Shown piece after piece: positions 21,851 to 32,290 of a stretch of 64,000 nucleotides of DNA. This DNA comes from Chelonoidis abingdonii (lineage: Eukaryota > Chordata > Testudines > Testudinidae), in NCBI RefSeq assembly GCF_003597395.2, contig NC_133773.1, positions 126,557,517 through 126,621,516 of the forward strand, written 5' to 3'. The notes below the pieces were generated by a model, which was not told the origin of the DNA, ran no database searches, and saw only the letters and a list, made by a program, of their open reading frames with translations. How positions within the stretch are numbered: position 1 is the stretch's first letter; each line of letters opens with the position of its first letter. The position numbers and the translations under genes are program-made.

Positions 21851-22229
21851 AAGACAGAGACCCTTGCCATGAACAGTGGCCAGGAGAAGGGGGCAAGGGG
21901 GTAGGGAGTGCAGCAGGGGACTCTAGCCAGGCTATGAGCCAGGACATGATTGAGACTCCACCACTGTCTAGCCAATCCTGTCAATGAGTCCAGATGAGCC
22001 TGATGAAGGAGAAGGGAACTTGAGGATGTTTCTGCAAGAATTTTGCTTTACAATGTTTAGAGATGGCACCTGACCCACCCCCAATTTAAGACAAAAGGTA
22101 TCTAGTTCATTCTTTTGCTGGTATAAGAAGAATTTCAGCTACAAACAAACAGAGGTAGAGCTGGCATCTGCTTTTCATTCATTCATTTCATTCATGGATT
22201 AGGCGGGGATGGGGGGAGGTATGGAGAGC

Positions 22230-24765
22230 AACAGAAGAGGTTCCAGAAATACATCATCAGCAAAAGACAAAGAAAAGTGTAGAATCACTACTTAATGGGG
22301 AATGTGAGCTAACAACAGATGACATCAGTAAGGCTGGGATGTTTAATGTCTACTTTGTTTCAGTCTTCACTAATTACTATTAATGACAAGGGAGAAGGAA
22401 TATAACACAGAATAGGAAAAGAACAGGTTGAAGAATATTTAGACAAGTTAGATGCAATCAAGCAAGACGAGCCTGACAAAATTCACCCGAGGGTACTTAA
22501 GCTAGCTGAAGCGATCTCTGAACCATCTGAGATTATTTTCAGGAACACATGAAGAAGGGCAGACACAGTATCTATCTTTAAAAATGGGAACAAAGAGGAC
22601 CTGCGGAATTACAGACCAGTCCGCCTAACTTTGACAGTGGAACAAATTATAAACAATTTGCCGCAGTCTAGAGCAGAGGTTGGCAACTTTTCAGCAGTGG
22701 TGTGCCACACCTCATGTATACACTCTATGTTAAGGCTTTGCATGCCGGTAATACATTTTAACGTTTTTTTAGAAGGTCTCTCTACAAGTCTATAATATAT
22801 AACCAAACTACTATTATACGTAAAGTAAACAAGGTTTTCATAGGTTTCAGAAACTTTATTTAAAATTAAATTAAAATGCAGATGTTATTAGTTTAGTGTG
22901 ATCCTTGCCCTTGCTTTTCCTTGCTGAGTTTTCCAATGTCTGGTGGCACGTATTTGGATACTATAAGCTGCACACAGGCTTTGAGTTACTAGTTGATAGC
23001 CAGCTGGCAGGAGGTCAGCGGCTGGAACCCCAGATCGGCAGTTGAGGTGAGTGGAGCTGGTGGCTGGTAGGGCTGAGCAAGGCCAGAAGCCTGGACCCTG
23101 TCTGGCAGTGGGCCTGCGCTGGAACTCTAACCGGAAGCAAGGTGAGTGGGGCTGTAGCGGGGACCCCAGCTGTAAGGGGCCAGCAGCCAGAACCCCAGAG
23201 CAGCAGCGGGCTGAGCGGCTCAGCCTGCCCAACTCTAGGGTTTCAGGGTGGGCTGAGCGGCTCAGCCCACCCCGCTCTCGGGTTTCGGCCACTGGCTCCT
23301 GCCAGCTGGGATCTCAGCCTGCTGCCAGTCTGGGGTTCCTTCCCCTAGGCCAGCAACAGGTGCTGAGCGGGCCCCGGTTGGCAAGGTGCCAGCAGCAGGA
23401 ACCCCCAGAACAGCGGCGGGCTGAGCAGCTCAGCCCACCCCACGTGCCATCAAAAATTGGTTCGCATGCCACCTTTGGCATGCATGCCGTAGGTTGCCAA
23501 CCCCTGATCTAGAGGATAAGAGAGTTATAAGGCATAGCCAACATGGATTTGTCAAAAACAAATCATGCCAGATAAGCCCAATTTCTCTCTTTGACAGAGT
23601 TACTGGCCTAGTGGCTGGGGAAAGCAGGAGATGTGATCTTGATTTCAGAAAAACTTCTGACCCCCTTGACATTCTCAAAAGCAAACTATGGAAATACGGA
23701 TTAGATGAAATTACTCCAAGCTGGATGCACAGCCAGTTAAAAGACCGTATTCAAAGACTAGGTATCAATGTTTTGCTTCAAGCTGGGAGGACTTATCTAG
23801 TCAGATCACATGGGGTCTGTCCTGGGACCAGTACCATTCAATATTTTAATTAATGACTTGGATAATGGAGAGGAGAGTGTGCTTATAATTTGTGATGACA
23901 TCAAGTTAAGAGGGGTTGCAAGCACTCTGGAAGACAGGATTACCATTCAAAATGACTGTGACAAATTGGAAAATTGGTCTGAAATCAACAAGATGAAATT
24001 CAATAAAGTGCAATGTACTTCAATTAGGAAGGGGGAAAAAAATCAAATGCACAACTACAAAATGGGGAATAACTGGGTAGGTGGTAGTACCGCAGAAAAG
24101 GATCTAGGGGTTATAGTGAATCATAAATTGATTATGTCTACAAGGTGATGCAGCTGCAAAAATGGCTAATATTCCGGGGTGTTTTAACAGGAGCGTCATA
24201 TGTAAGACATGGGAGAGAATAGTCTCTCTCTACTTGGCACTAGTGAGGCCTCAACTGGAGTACTGTGTCCAGTTCTGGGCATAACATTTAGAAAGATGTG
24301 GACAAACTGGAGAGAGTCCAGAGAAGAGCAGTCAATACGATAAAAGGTTAAGAAACCCTGATATATGAAGAAAGGTTAAAAAACTGGGCATGTTTAGTCT
24401 TGAAAAAGAAGACTGAAGGGGAGACCTGATAAGCCTTCAGGTATGTTAAGGGCTCTTATAAAGACGACAGTAATCAATGGCTCTCCATGTCTAGTAAAGG
24501 TAGGAAAAGAAGTAATGGGCTTAATCTGCAGCAAGGGAGATTTAGATTAAATTTTTTCCCCCTAAAATCTAGCTATAGTATTGGAATAAACTTGCAAAGG
24601 TGGCTATGGAATCCCCATCACTGAAAGTTAAGAACAGGTTAGACAAGTACCTATCAGGAATGGTCTAGGTATACTTGATCCTGCCTCAGCATTGGGAAGC
24701 AGGGGGGTGGGGGGTGAGACTAGATGAGGTCCCTTCCAGCCCTACATTTCTATGATGTTATATTA
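22230..24765 (+). pseudogene. CR1 LINE ORF2, split by a hAT insertion
   Basis: Plus-strand CR1 in two pieces. The first (22230-22673) reads KYIISKRQRK, NGECELTTDDISKAGMFNVY, QVEEYLDKLDAIKQDEPDKI and HPRVLKLAEAISEPSEIIF, then NKEDLRNYRPVRLT. The second (23515-24765) resumes with QHGFVKNKSCQ, LFDRVTGLV, WKYGLDEI, then LINDLDNGEESVLIICDD where FADD is degraded to ICDD, then KDLGVIVNHKL. The 3' end is GAGGTCCCTTCCAGCCCTAC with TTTCTATGATG. Frameshifts and stops make it inactive. Confidence 0.85.
22674..23506. mobile_element. hAT-type element inserted in CR1, 8-bp TSD
   Basis: Ends are CAGAGGTTGGCAAC and, at the right, GTTGCCAACCCCTG, an inverted pair. The flanks GTCTAGAG (22666-22673) and ATCTAGAG (23507-23514) match at 7 of 8 bases. 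The left 250 bp are A+T-rich, and the rest (about 22930-23450) is GC-rich with repeated GAGCGGCTCAGCC words. Open frames in the GC-rich part are compositional, not genes. Confidence 0.85.
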
Positions 24766-26093
24766 CAGGGAAAACAGAGTGAAAATTATGGCCTACGATA
24801 TACAGGTCAAACATGACTGTCCCTTTTGACCTTAAACTATGAATCTATGAAACCTCAGAATAGACGTTTATGTACAGAGACTATTAACAGTTTTTACCAC
24901 ATCTCCTCTCTCTCACTCTATCCAAGGCCAGAGTTAAGGTTGGGCATTTAAATGTAATTGTGGTGAATTCTGCTTGTGCATTGTGGGTGGTTATTTTGAC
25001 TAAAATTGAGTTTGACTGCTTGGCTGTTATGAGGTTCGAATAGCAAGGTATGCAAGTTGAGATTAGTGTAGTTGTGAATGTTGACAGAACTGGCAGTCTG
25101 GGTGACTGCACTAAAGGATGTGCAGTTACAAGTCAAATTTACTGTCAGGTAAATATACTGTAGTGCAAATTAGTGACATCTTGCAGGAGAATTTTCTAGG
25201 TTTTTACTAAGTAGGTGTCAAAGTAGATATTTAACCACACTGACATTATCAATATTAGAGAGAGAAAAATGGGTAGGGAGCTGGGGACCATGGGGTCATT
25301 CTAATCTATGTCAGGAAGGGCAAAGGAAGAAACAGGTCTGGGCAGTGGAATCGCTGCTGTCTCCATGGCCCCACACTATGTTGTCGTTCCCAGGACAATT
25401 ACATAGCCCAGCTCCTTGTTCCCAAACAAAGGCTTAGTTGTTAGAGAAGAACAGGAAAAGAAATGAGGCAAGCAGGCTAGACATTGGGTTGGGAGACTGG
25501 GATTACCAGCAAGACATCTCACTGGGCAGCTCTACTTCCTCTCCTTTCCCCTTCTCCACAGATCTACTCAGTCTAGCTGCTAAATAATCTTAGCTCTTGA
25601 TTTCTGAATTTTTAAGGCTTTGTGCTACTGAATTTGAAGTCTCTAACGTGTGACTCTGCCATATAAGGCAGTGGATCTCCATTTTAAGAATCAAAAGTTA
25701 CATGAATGTAAATGTGGCTGTTTCACATGATGAAGCATGAACATTGCCAAACCAATCACTCTGAGTTGTGAGTCTTTCGGGTACGGTAGGGGTAGATTTC
25801 TTGTAATTGTCACAACTGCTTTTTATAAAATAAGCAATTTTTGTTTTTTTAATTTCTTCTTGGGAAACTGTACCCATAGATATTTCAGGAAGATATCTTC
25901 ACTGGGTGGTTACCAGTTGTGTTTCAACAACCTGCTGAAGAACAGGTGATCTAATACGTTCCTCTGATTAAAAAACAAATAAATAGATCTGGAAGCATAA
26001 ACCAAGAATGTTCCTATTCACTATTGCTATGAGGCAATGTCAGCCATACTAAAAAGAAGTGATAAGATGGAAGAGATTTTTAGAAAGAGACCT
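24766..26093. other. No recognised gene
   Basis: Apparently unique A+T-rich DNA. I see no terminal repeats, conserved frames or splice-framed exons that I can support. Confidence 0.4.
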
Positions 26094-26339
26094 AAAAGAC
26101 GGTTACTCACCTTGTAACTGTTGTTCTTCGAGATGTGTTGCTCATATCCATTCCAAGTAGGTGTGTGCGCGCCGCGTGCATGTTCGTCGGAAGAATTTTC
26201 CCCTAGCAACACCCGGCGGGTCGGCAGGCGCCCCCTGGCGTGGCGCCTCTGCGGCACCGTATATATGCCCCTGCCAACCCGGCCGCTCCTCAGTTCCTTC
26301 TTGCCGGCTACTCCGACAGTGGGGAAGGAGGGCGGGTGT
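26094..26339. repeat. DIRS inverted terminal repeat (3' end of copy B)
   Basis: It matches the right end (about 32060-32290) in inverted orientation: CATTCCAAGTAGGTGTGTGC, the GGAAGAATTTTCC stretch, CACCCGGCGGGTCGGCAGGC, the CGTATATATGC word and GGCCGCTCCTCAGTTCC. The outer 61 bp (26094-26154) are also complementary to 26340-26400, part of the internal complementary region. Confidence 0.85.
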
Positions 26340-26436
26340 GGAATGGATATGAGCAACACATCTCGAAGAACAACAGTTCCAAGGTGAGAAACCGTCTTTT
26401 CTTCTTCGAGTGCTTTGTCCATATCCATTTCAAGTC
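26340..26436. repeat. DIRS internal complementary region (ICR)
   Basis: Its left half (26340-26400) is the reverse complement of the left terminus 26094-26154 with two mismatches. Its right half (26399-26436, beginning TTCTTCTTCGAGTGCTT) is the reverse complement of the right terminus 32258-32290 with a few mismatches. The two halves join exactly where the two outer ends would meet. This is the signature of the ICR that DIRS elements use as a bridge to form a circular intermediate. Confidence 0.8.
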
Positions 26437-26456
26437 AGAGTGAATCCAAGCTCTAC

Positions 26457-27120
26457 CTAGGGCGGTGGGCCGGAGTTGTGAGACTGTCGAATGCAAAACA
26501 GCCAAGCCAAGAGCCGCATCGTCCCTGGACTGTTGCAACCAAGGCGTAATGCCAGAAGAAGTGTGTGCACCGACGACCACGATGCGCTGCACGACATATG
26601 TCTTGTATAGGCAACCCGGGCTAGAAAGGCATAGAGGAAGCTTGCCTCTGTGGAATGTGCAGTCACTCGTCCTGGAGAGGTGCGAGCTAAAGCGTATAGC
26701 ACGTTTAATGGCAGGCGTCACCCAGATGAGATTGCTCTGAGACGCAGACATGGGCGACCTTTCATCCTGTCTGCAACGGCAATAAAAAGTTGGGAGGTCT
26801 TTTGAAAGGCCGGGTGCAGTCGATGTAAATGCCAGTGCTCTACGAACATCGAGTGAATGCAAGCCTGCTCTCTGCGGGATGCGGTGAGGTTTAGGATAAA
26901 ATACCGGGAGGAAATGTGCTTGGTTAAGTGGAAGTGGGGAGAGCCACCTTGGGTAAGAAGTGGCTGGATGCGGTCGGAGCTGCACCTTGTCTTTGTGAAA
27001 TATCGTGTACGGTGGGTCCGCCACGAGAGTGCGAAGCTCCGAGACCTCCTGGCCGATGTAATGGCCACAAGGAACGCCCACCTTCCACGTAGATACAGGA
27101 AAAGAGCAGGTGCCAAGGGT
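26457..27120 (-). pseudogene. DIRS tyrosine recombinase domain (decayed)
   Basis: Three overlapping minus frames together show the order of a DIRS recombinase: LDVRRALAF (27081 frame), FQKTSQLFIAVADRMKGRP (27116 frame), WVTPAIKRAI, then VTAHSTEASFLYAFLARVAY and ASWSSVHT (26702 frame), and RDDAALGLAVLHST near the C-terminus. VTAHST-ASF resembles the HxxR box, with the arginine replaced by glutamate. A frame-shifted CATTACGCC (HYA) after HT may mark the nucleophile tyrosine. The enzyme would integrate the circular DNA copy. At least two frameshifts abolish function. Confidence 0.75.
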
Positions 27121-27519
27121 TAGAGAAGGAGGGACACATTAGTTTTGAGCGGACGAAGTTGAGGTCCAGGGAGGGGCGGGGCGGCGGACTGGGTGGTAAT
27201 AGGCGCTTCTGGCCCTTGAGGACCTCGAGCCACTCGGGTGAGAGAAGGCGGAGAAGAGCCTTCTCCAATGAACGAAGAAATGGCAGCTAGGTGAACGGCG
27301 AGGCCCTGTTTAAGGGTGCCACAGATACTGCAAGATCATGTGGATGGGAGCATGTGTCGGTGATATTCGTTGAGACTGACACAGCAAGGAGAAAGCGCCC
27401 ATTATCGCCAGGATAGGAGTCCCATGGTTGCAGGTTCTCTGCTTTCCAGGAGCACTGCTGCACTGGGGCAAGAACAGCGCAGTCTCCGCAGAGCTTCAGG
27501 CCAACCAGGAACCACGCCG

Positions 27520-28609
27520 TCAGGTGGAGGGACTGCGAGTTCCGGGAATGAGAACCCTGCCGTGGTCTTGTGATATCAAGTCCTGATGGACCGGCAGGAG
27601 GATCTGGACTGCATGTGAGAGGTCCAACAGCGTGGAGTACCAGTGCTGGAGGTCACACGCGGGCTGATGAGAATTACCCGAGCCTGTCGCCTGCGCAAGC
27701 TTCACCAGGACCCTGTGCGACAGCGGGATCGGGATGGAAGGCATATAGGATTGGTCCGACCAGAGGTAGGAGGAATGCGTCCCGTGAGTGAGCATGCGGG
27801 CAGACCCGCGGACAGAGCAGAACCTGGGGCACTTCCGGTTGGTACGGGAGGCAAAGAGGTCGATTTGGGAACCTCTCATCCTCCGGAAGAGAGAAGGAGC
27901 TATGTTCCGGACGAAGGACCACTCGTGGGCTAGAAAGGACCTGCTGAAGTGGTCCGCCAACACGTTCTGGACTCCTGGAAGAAAGGAGGCATCAGATCCA
28001 TATGTGGGGGTTATACAAATTCCACAGTGTGATCGCCTCCTGACAAAGAGGGAGAGAGGGGGGTCCTTCGCTTGTTATATAGTGCAGCGCGGTGGTGTCA
28101 TCCGATCGAGCCTAAAGAACACAGTGGCCTTGCAGTGAGGAAGAAAGCCTGGCAGGCGAGGCGACCGCTCGCAGCTCCCTGATGTTTGTGATTGCAGCGA
28201 CAGTCCACGAGCGCAGAGGCCCCTGTGTCCGACGAGACCACCTATGTGGACTCCCTCAGCCCAGAGAGGATGTCGTCCTTTGTTTAACGAAATGGACGGC
28301 TGCCTAGGGTGGAAAGGCAGCCTGCACCCACCAGGGGAGGGTTTTGCCACCAGCTGAGGGAGTGCAAGACCGTGTTTGTGAGGTGAACAACGATGTCCAG
28401 CCTGATCCCTGCGTGGGCCAATAAAGGAGAGCTAAACCAGATCTGCAGTGGCGCATGACGGAGCTTGCGTTCTGTGGTGACAAAAGATACAGGCTGCCAT
28501 GTGGCCCAGGAGCTGAGACCAGGACCCTCGCCGAGGTCGTGGGGAAGGCTAGCAGGCTGCTATGATGGAGACATTGCTGGAACACGGCTTGCGGAAGCGG
28601 AGGCTGCAA
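27520..28609 (-). pseudogene. DIRS RNase H / linker region (decayed)
   Basis: The frame 27963-27520 reads ADHFSRSFLAHEWSFVRNI, LFRRMRGSQIDLFASRTNRK and KCPRFCS, then PIPLSHRVLVKLAQATGS and DLSHAVQILLPVHQDLISQD. ADHFSR with IDLFAS is the typical end of the RNase H and linker region of DIRS-like and related pol proteins. The 28609-28304 frame (ATG-proximal part with CASSVMRHC- and WTSLFTSQTR-like segments) covers the region between RT and RNase H. Stops and frame changes lie between them. Confidence 0.7.
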
Positions 28610-28779
28610 GCGACAATGGAGTCCAAGACAGCCCGACGCAGAATACTCATACTCTGAGTGGAACGAGGATGTGCACTTGTCTGGAAAATTTTTACAGGAG
28701 CCGCTAGTAGATCGAATAGGTCCCTGAGTAACTGTTAACGTTGCCGTGTGCCACCCTGACTAGGAGGAAACGTCGCTGA

Positions 28780-29100
28780 ACGAAGATCGTCTAGGTAAGT
28801 GCCAAGAGTACAACCATTACTTGGCCGTAGCCGACGGAGGAAAGCGGCCACTTAGTGCCATCAACATCGTAGGGACATGCGTGAGGCAGAGGTACAGAGG
28901 CCGAGGGTAGGACCGTGTTGAAGTGACGAGTCCCGTGCGCACAAAGCAGAGAAAGTCTGTGAGGGTGAAAGATACGAAAATGCAAGTACGCAGCTTCATT
29001 CGAGAGACAGCGAACGCATCTCCTCGCTTGGGCCAGGGATGGATGATAGACCACCAGGACACCATGCGGAATCTTAACTTCCTTAAAAGGCGTTGAGTCC
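28780..29100 (-). pseudogene. DIRS reverse transcriptase core (copy B)
   Basis: Overlapping minus frames read LRTCIFVSFTLTDFLCF, then LPSASVPLPHACP (from LPFGL-APR-type sequence) and MLMALSGRFPPSATAK. A shifted frame carries TACCTAGACGAT (28797-28786), which encodes the intact YLDD catalytic box followed by LR. The frame breaks around it, so no enzyme can be made. Copy A has lost the aspartates at this position. Confidence 0.7.
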
Positions 29101-31465
29101 GTGGAGGTTAGGATGGGTCGGAACTCCTTTCGACTTGGGGATTATAAAGATAACGGAGTAAAACCCTCACCTATGAGGTTCTTGAGGACCCTCTTCTATT
29201 GCTCCGAGTTCAAAGAAGCGTGAGGACCTTATGGTAAAGGAGATGATCATGAAGAGGGGTCCCTGAAGAGGACGGGAGGGTGGGTGGGAGGCCTGGGAAG
29301 CAGGGCCGAAACAAACCCTGCAGATAAGGTAGCCAATACCTCCACCGTGGGCAGGCTAGAACCATGATCTTGAAGTTATTTAGGCACGCCGGGAGGGTAA
29401 AGGAGAAAGGCGAGTTGGAGAAAAGAAAGGAGTCGGCGGAAGGACTGGTAGCCTGCTTCTCTCGAGGTATCGCACTTCAAAGTGTTTGCTTTGTGCGTCC
29501 GCAAAACCAGAGGTCTGGGCGCGCCGTCAATAATTATGCCCCTTGGGAGCCTGATTGGCTGTCCTTCCGGTTCAACCTGATCCGCTAGATCTAGGTCAGA
29601 AGTCCGGCCTGGGTGTGGTGGGATAAGGGCGCTTGAGGTTGCGGCCGAAAAGGACTTCGCCGGTTTTGGTGTGGTGCATGCCAGGAGCGCATTATTAGCG
29701 ATTGTCCTTAAGCTTTAAGCCTCCCCTGCCCAGTGGGTACCAGTCTTCCTCTTGAGAACGAGCCCTGCCGTCTCAAAACAGGGTCGGTCTGGAGTACGTA
29801 TTTGCGCTAAGTTCATCAAGTAGGATATATTGCCGGAGACTTGCAACCACGAAATCCGGTCTCATTGAGGGACTCCGACCGTCGATGTCTAGCCGTGAGT
29901 CCGCGGCATCGAGTGTCAGCCTTGAGTAAGGATGTTGCTAGGATATTTTTTACCCCTCTCTAAGAGGCTCTTGACTCAGGGGGGAGTCTATCCGGTCAGC
30001 TCACTACTTTTCATGAATTGCCAGGTATAAAGTTTGACCCTGCCTAGCAGTTGCTTGCTGGTTGCCACCACTGTAACGTAGACCCCCTGGCGATGTATAT
30101 ACCTTACGGAACCCGAGCAGGTCCATACGGTTAGCCTCATTGCCTGCGATTTTGAGAGCGCCTGGGTGCACGGCGGCAATAGACGCTCCCCTCATATACA
30201 TGGATTGGCACGCATCTCGGGAAGAGATGGAGGAGGATGGAGTGTACAGTGTAGTTGCGTATACTTTAGAGGGTACACATGTACTTCCTCTCCCACGCCT
30301 CTGGCGTCGGAGGGTAGATATGCTGTGAGATCTGCTCAAAAAAGAAATTCCGCTGGACTGAACAGAAGCGATGAAGGGTAAGGCGGACTCTCGTCGGTGC
30401 ATCAGCGACGAGAGAAATGTCCACCACACGGATTCCTCAAACCCTCTGGAACCTCCTTGCCTGGAGCGTTGATGCTCACGCACTCTGCGGAGCAGTTCCC
30501 TGGTGAGCCGAAGGTCGATCGGCGGGGCGGAGCCAGAGGTCAAAGGCCCGCACTGCCTCATCTGGTGAGGAGGAGAGGAGAGACCGAGGTTGGGGGCTCA
30601 TCCGTAGGCGCTGTTCCAGAGGGTGGCTCGATTCCGGGCCGGCCCTCTGGTCCTGGGACTCGGCAATACGGTGCTCCCCCGAGGAGGGGCACTGAATATA
30701 GTTGCCTCTGGTACCCGACGGGTGAATTGTAGATCTCGACGTCGGGCAGGGATCGCCCTGGGCTTGGGTATGCCCAAGGCGTCCAGAAGGACCAGTGCTG
30801 GGGCTGTTCCAGACCCTGGTCCACATCCCACAGAGCGCACTGTCTGGCCGCAAGGAACCTGAAGGGTGTCTCGACGGCCAAGGCGGGCGGACAGGCCGTA
30901 TGACCGGTGCCGGAGACAGGCGTGCAGCGGGAGAACGGTGCCGGAGTCCAACGTTGCCGAGATCGGGAGCGGGACCTACGACAGCAGCGGAGGGAGGTCG
31001 ACCGGGATGGGAGCGCCGACGGTACGATGGACTTCGTCGGGAGCGGTGCGAGAGTAGAGCGACGCGTCAAGCATCGATCATTGATCGGGATCTGGACCGG
31101 TGCGCGCGAGTACGACGGACGCCGAGAGTAGGATGGTGCTGGGACTGCGAGCGGCGTCGAGAAAGCGACCGACGGCGTGAGCGGATTGTGCAGATACTCG
31201 ACTGGGAAGGTGCCTGCCGTTGCTCAAGAGATGGTGGCCGAGCATAGCTGGCTTCCCAGTGATGGAAGACGCCCCACACCGGCGGTGCCGGGGCTGAGGC
31301 CAGGAAGGGCCTCGAGTCAACGCGATACAGGTCCGCTCGCCGTCGCAAAGGTTCCGGCGTAGTTGGAGAACCGGGAGCCTGCGAGCGCACGGTACGGCCG
31401 AGGGCAGCCTATAAGCACGGACCGATCGGGCTCTTGCTGGCCAGAGTCGACGGTTGTGGGCGGTA
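29101..31465 (-). other. GC-rich central part of DIRS copy B
   Basis: Sequence between gag and RT, homologous in patches to copy A (29080-29180 with 1290-1400; 31330-31370 with 3780-3830). The arginine- and serine-rich frames (for example 30558-31070) are consistent with the low-complexity C-terminal part of a DIRS gag, now frameshifted. No separate gene is supported. Confidence 0.5.
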
Positions 31466-31948
31466 TCACCGGTGCCGGGGGGCATATGGCGTGCTGACCG
31501 GCAACGGTTTCCCAGGCTCGGACTGCGGTGCTGGAGTCGCGACCGCAGGAGCCTTCGCCTTCTTCGTCCTAGGCGAAAGCGAGCGCTGCCGGGCTGACTT
31601 CTGAGTTGGAGACTTGTGGTGCCGCGGTGTTGAGGCGGTACCACTTGTCTCCGGTGCCGAAGACGAAGTTCTTCTTGGTGCGGGCTGCGGTGCGGTCGGT
31701 GCCGGGACCGTCGGGGTCAGGAGCTGCTTCAAACGGGAGTCCCGCTCCTTCTTTGTCCTCGCTTTGAAGGACTTGCAGATTCGGCACTTGTTCGTCAGAT
31801 GGGATTCCTCCAGGCACCTTAGGCAACGATCGTGGGGGTCTCCCGTTGGCATCGGCCGACGACAGGCCGAGCACTGCTTGAAGCCGGGAGAGCCAGGCAT
31901 GAGCCCAGGTCCCGGATCGGGCGAGGGAGAATATACCTCAGCCCTCAA
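31466..31948 (-). pseudogene. DIRS gag-like protein with cysteine-pair region (copy B)
   Basis: The best-preserved ORF of the element. The likely start is the ATG of MPGSPGFKQCSAC, because the 5' extension uses a non-ATG codon. It carries three CxxC pairs, CSAC, CLRC and CRIC (spacing 12 and 9), followed by the basic segment KSFKARTKKERDSRLKQLL, then a proline/alanine/serine-rich tail with KKAKAP-type basic stretches. This layout fits the gag-like ORF1 of vertebrate DIRS elements, thought to bind element RNA. It is truncated relative to a full gag because the frame is lost toward 31466. It sits just inside the 5' ITR. Confidence 0.7.
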
Positions 31949-32059
31949 ACTATATACAAACTATTTACAACTATACCTAACAACTATGAAGAAGTACTAA
32001 ACAACACTAACTACAGTATAACAGTGAACTAGAGATAGAACGGGTGATACGCTAGGGAT

Positions 32060-32290
32060 GTGGAGGTCAGCGAAGCCGCACTCCACGTTCCAACGACCAA
32101 CACGGGCGGTAAGAAGGAACTGAGGAGCGGCCGGGTCGGCAGGTGCATATATACGGCGCCGCAAAGGCGCCACGCCAGGGGGCGCCTGCCGACCCGCCGG
32201 GTGTTGCTAGAGGAAAATTCTTCCGACGAACGTGCGCGCGGCGCGCACACACCTACTTGGAATGGATATAAGCAAGCACTCGAAGAAGAA
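32060..32290. repeat. DIRS inverted terminal repeat (5' end of copy B)
   Basis: Inverted partner of 26094-26339 and direct partner of the copy A terminus at 4530-4707. It ends AAGCAAGCACTCGAAGAAG at about 32288-32290, which pairs with the right half of the ICR. The CATATATACGG word near 32145 may be TATA-like, but promoter function is inference. Confidence 0.8.

Larger units (their letters stand above)
26094..32290 (-). mobile_element. DIRS-type retrotransposon, copy B, near full length
   Basis: A 6.2-kb element transcribed on the minus strand. From its 5' end (32290) it has an inverted terminal repeat (ITR), gag (31948-31466), a GC-rich middle, RT (about 29065-28780), RNase H and linker (about 28609-27520), tyrosine recombinase (about 27120-26457), an internal complementary region (26340-26436) and the opposite ITR (26094-26339). 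No target duplication is evident, as expected for DIRS, which integrates through a tyrosine recombinase. All ORFs have frameshifts, so it is not autonomous. It is a longer relative of copy A. Confidence 0.85.

Noticed and set aside
23051..23512. ORF of 153 codons on the plus strand
   Set aside because: Inside the hAT element at 22674-23506; repetitive GC-rich composition explains the open frame.
30558..31070. Arginine/serine-rich minus-strand ORF, possible SR-type protein
   Set aside because: Falls within DIRS copy B between gag and RT; better explained as the frameshifted gag tail.
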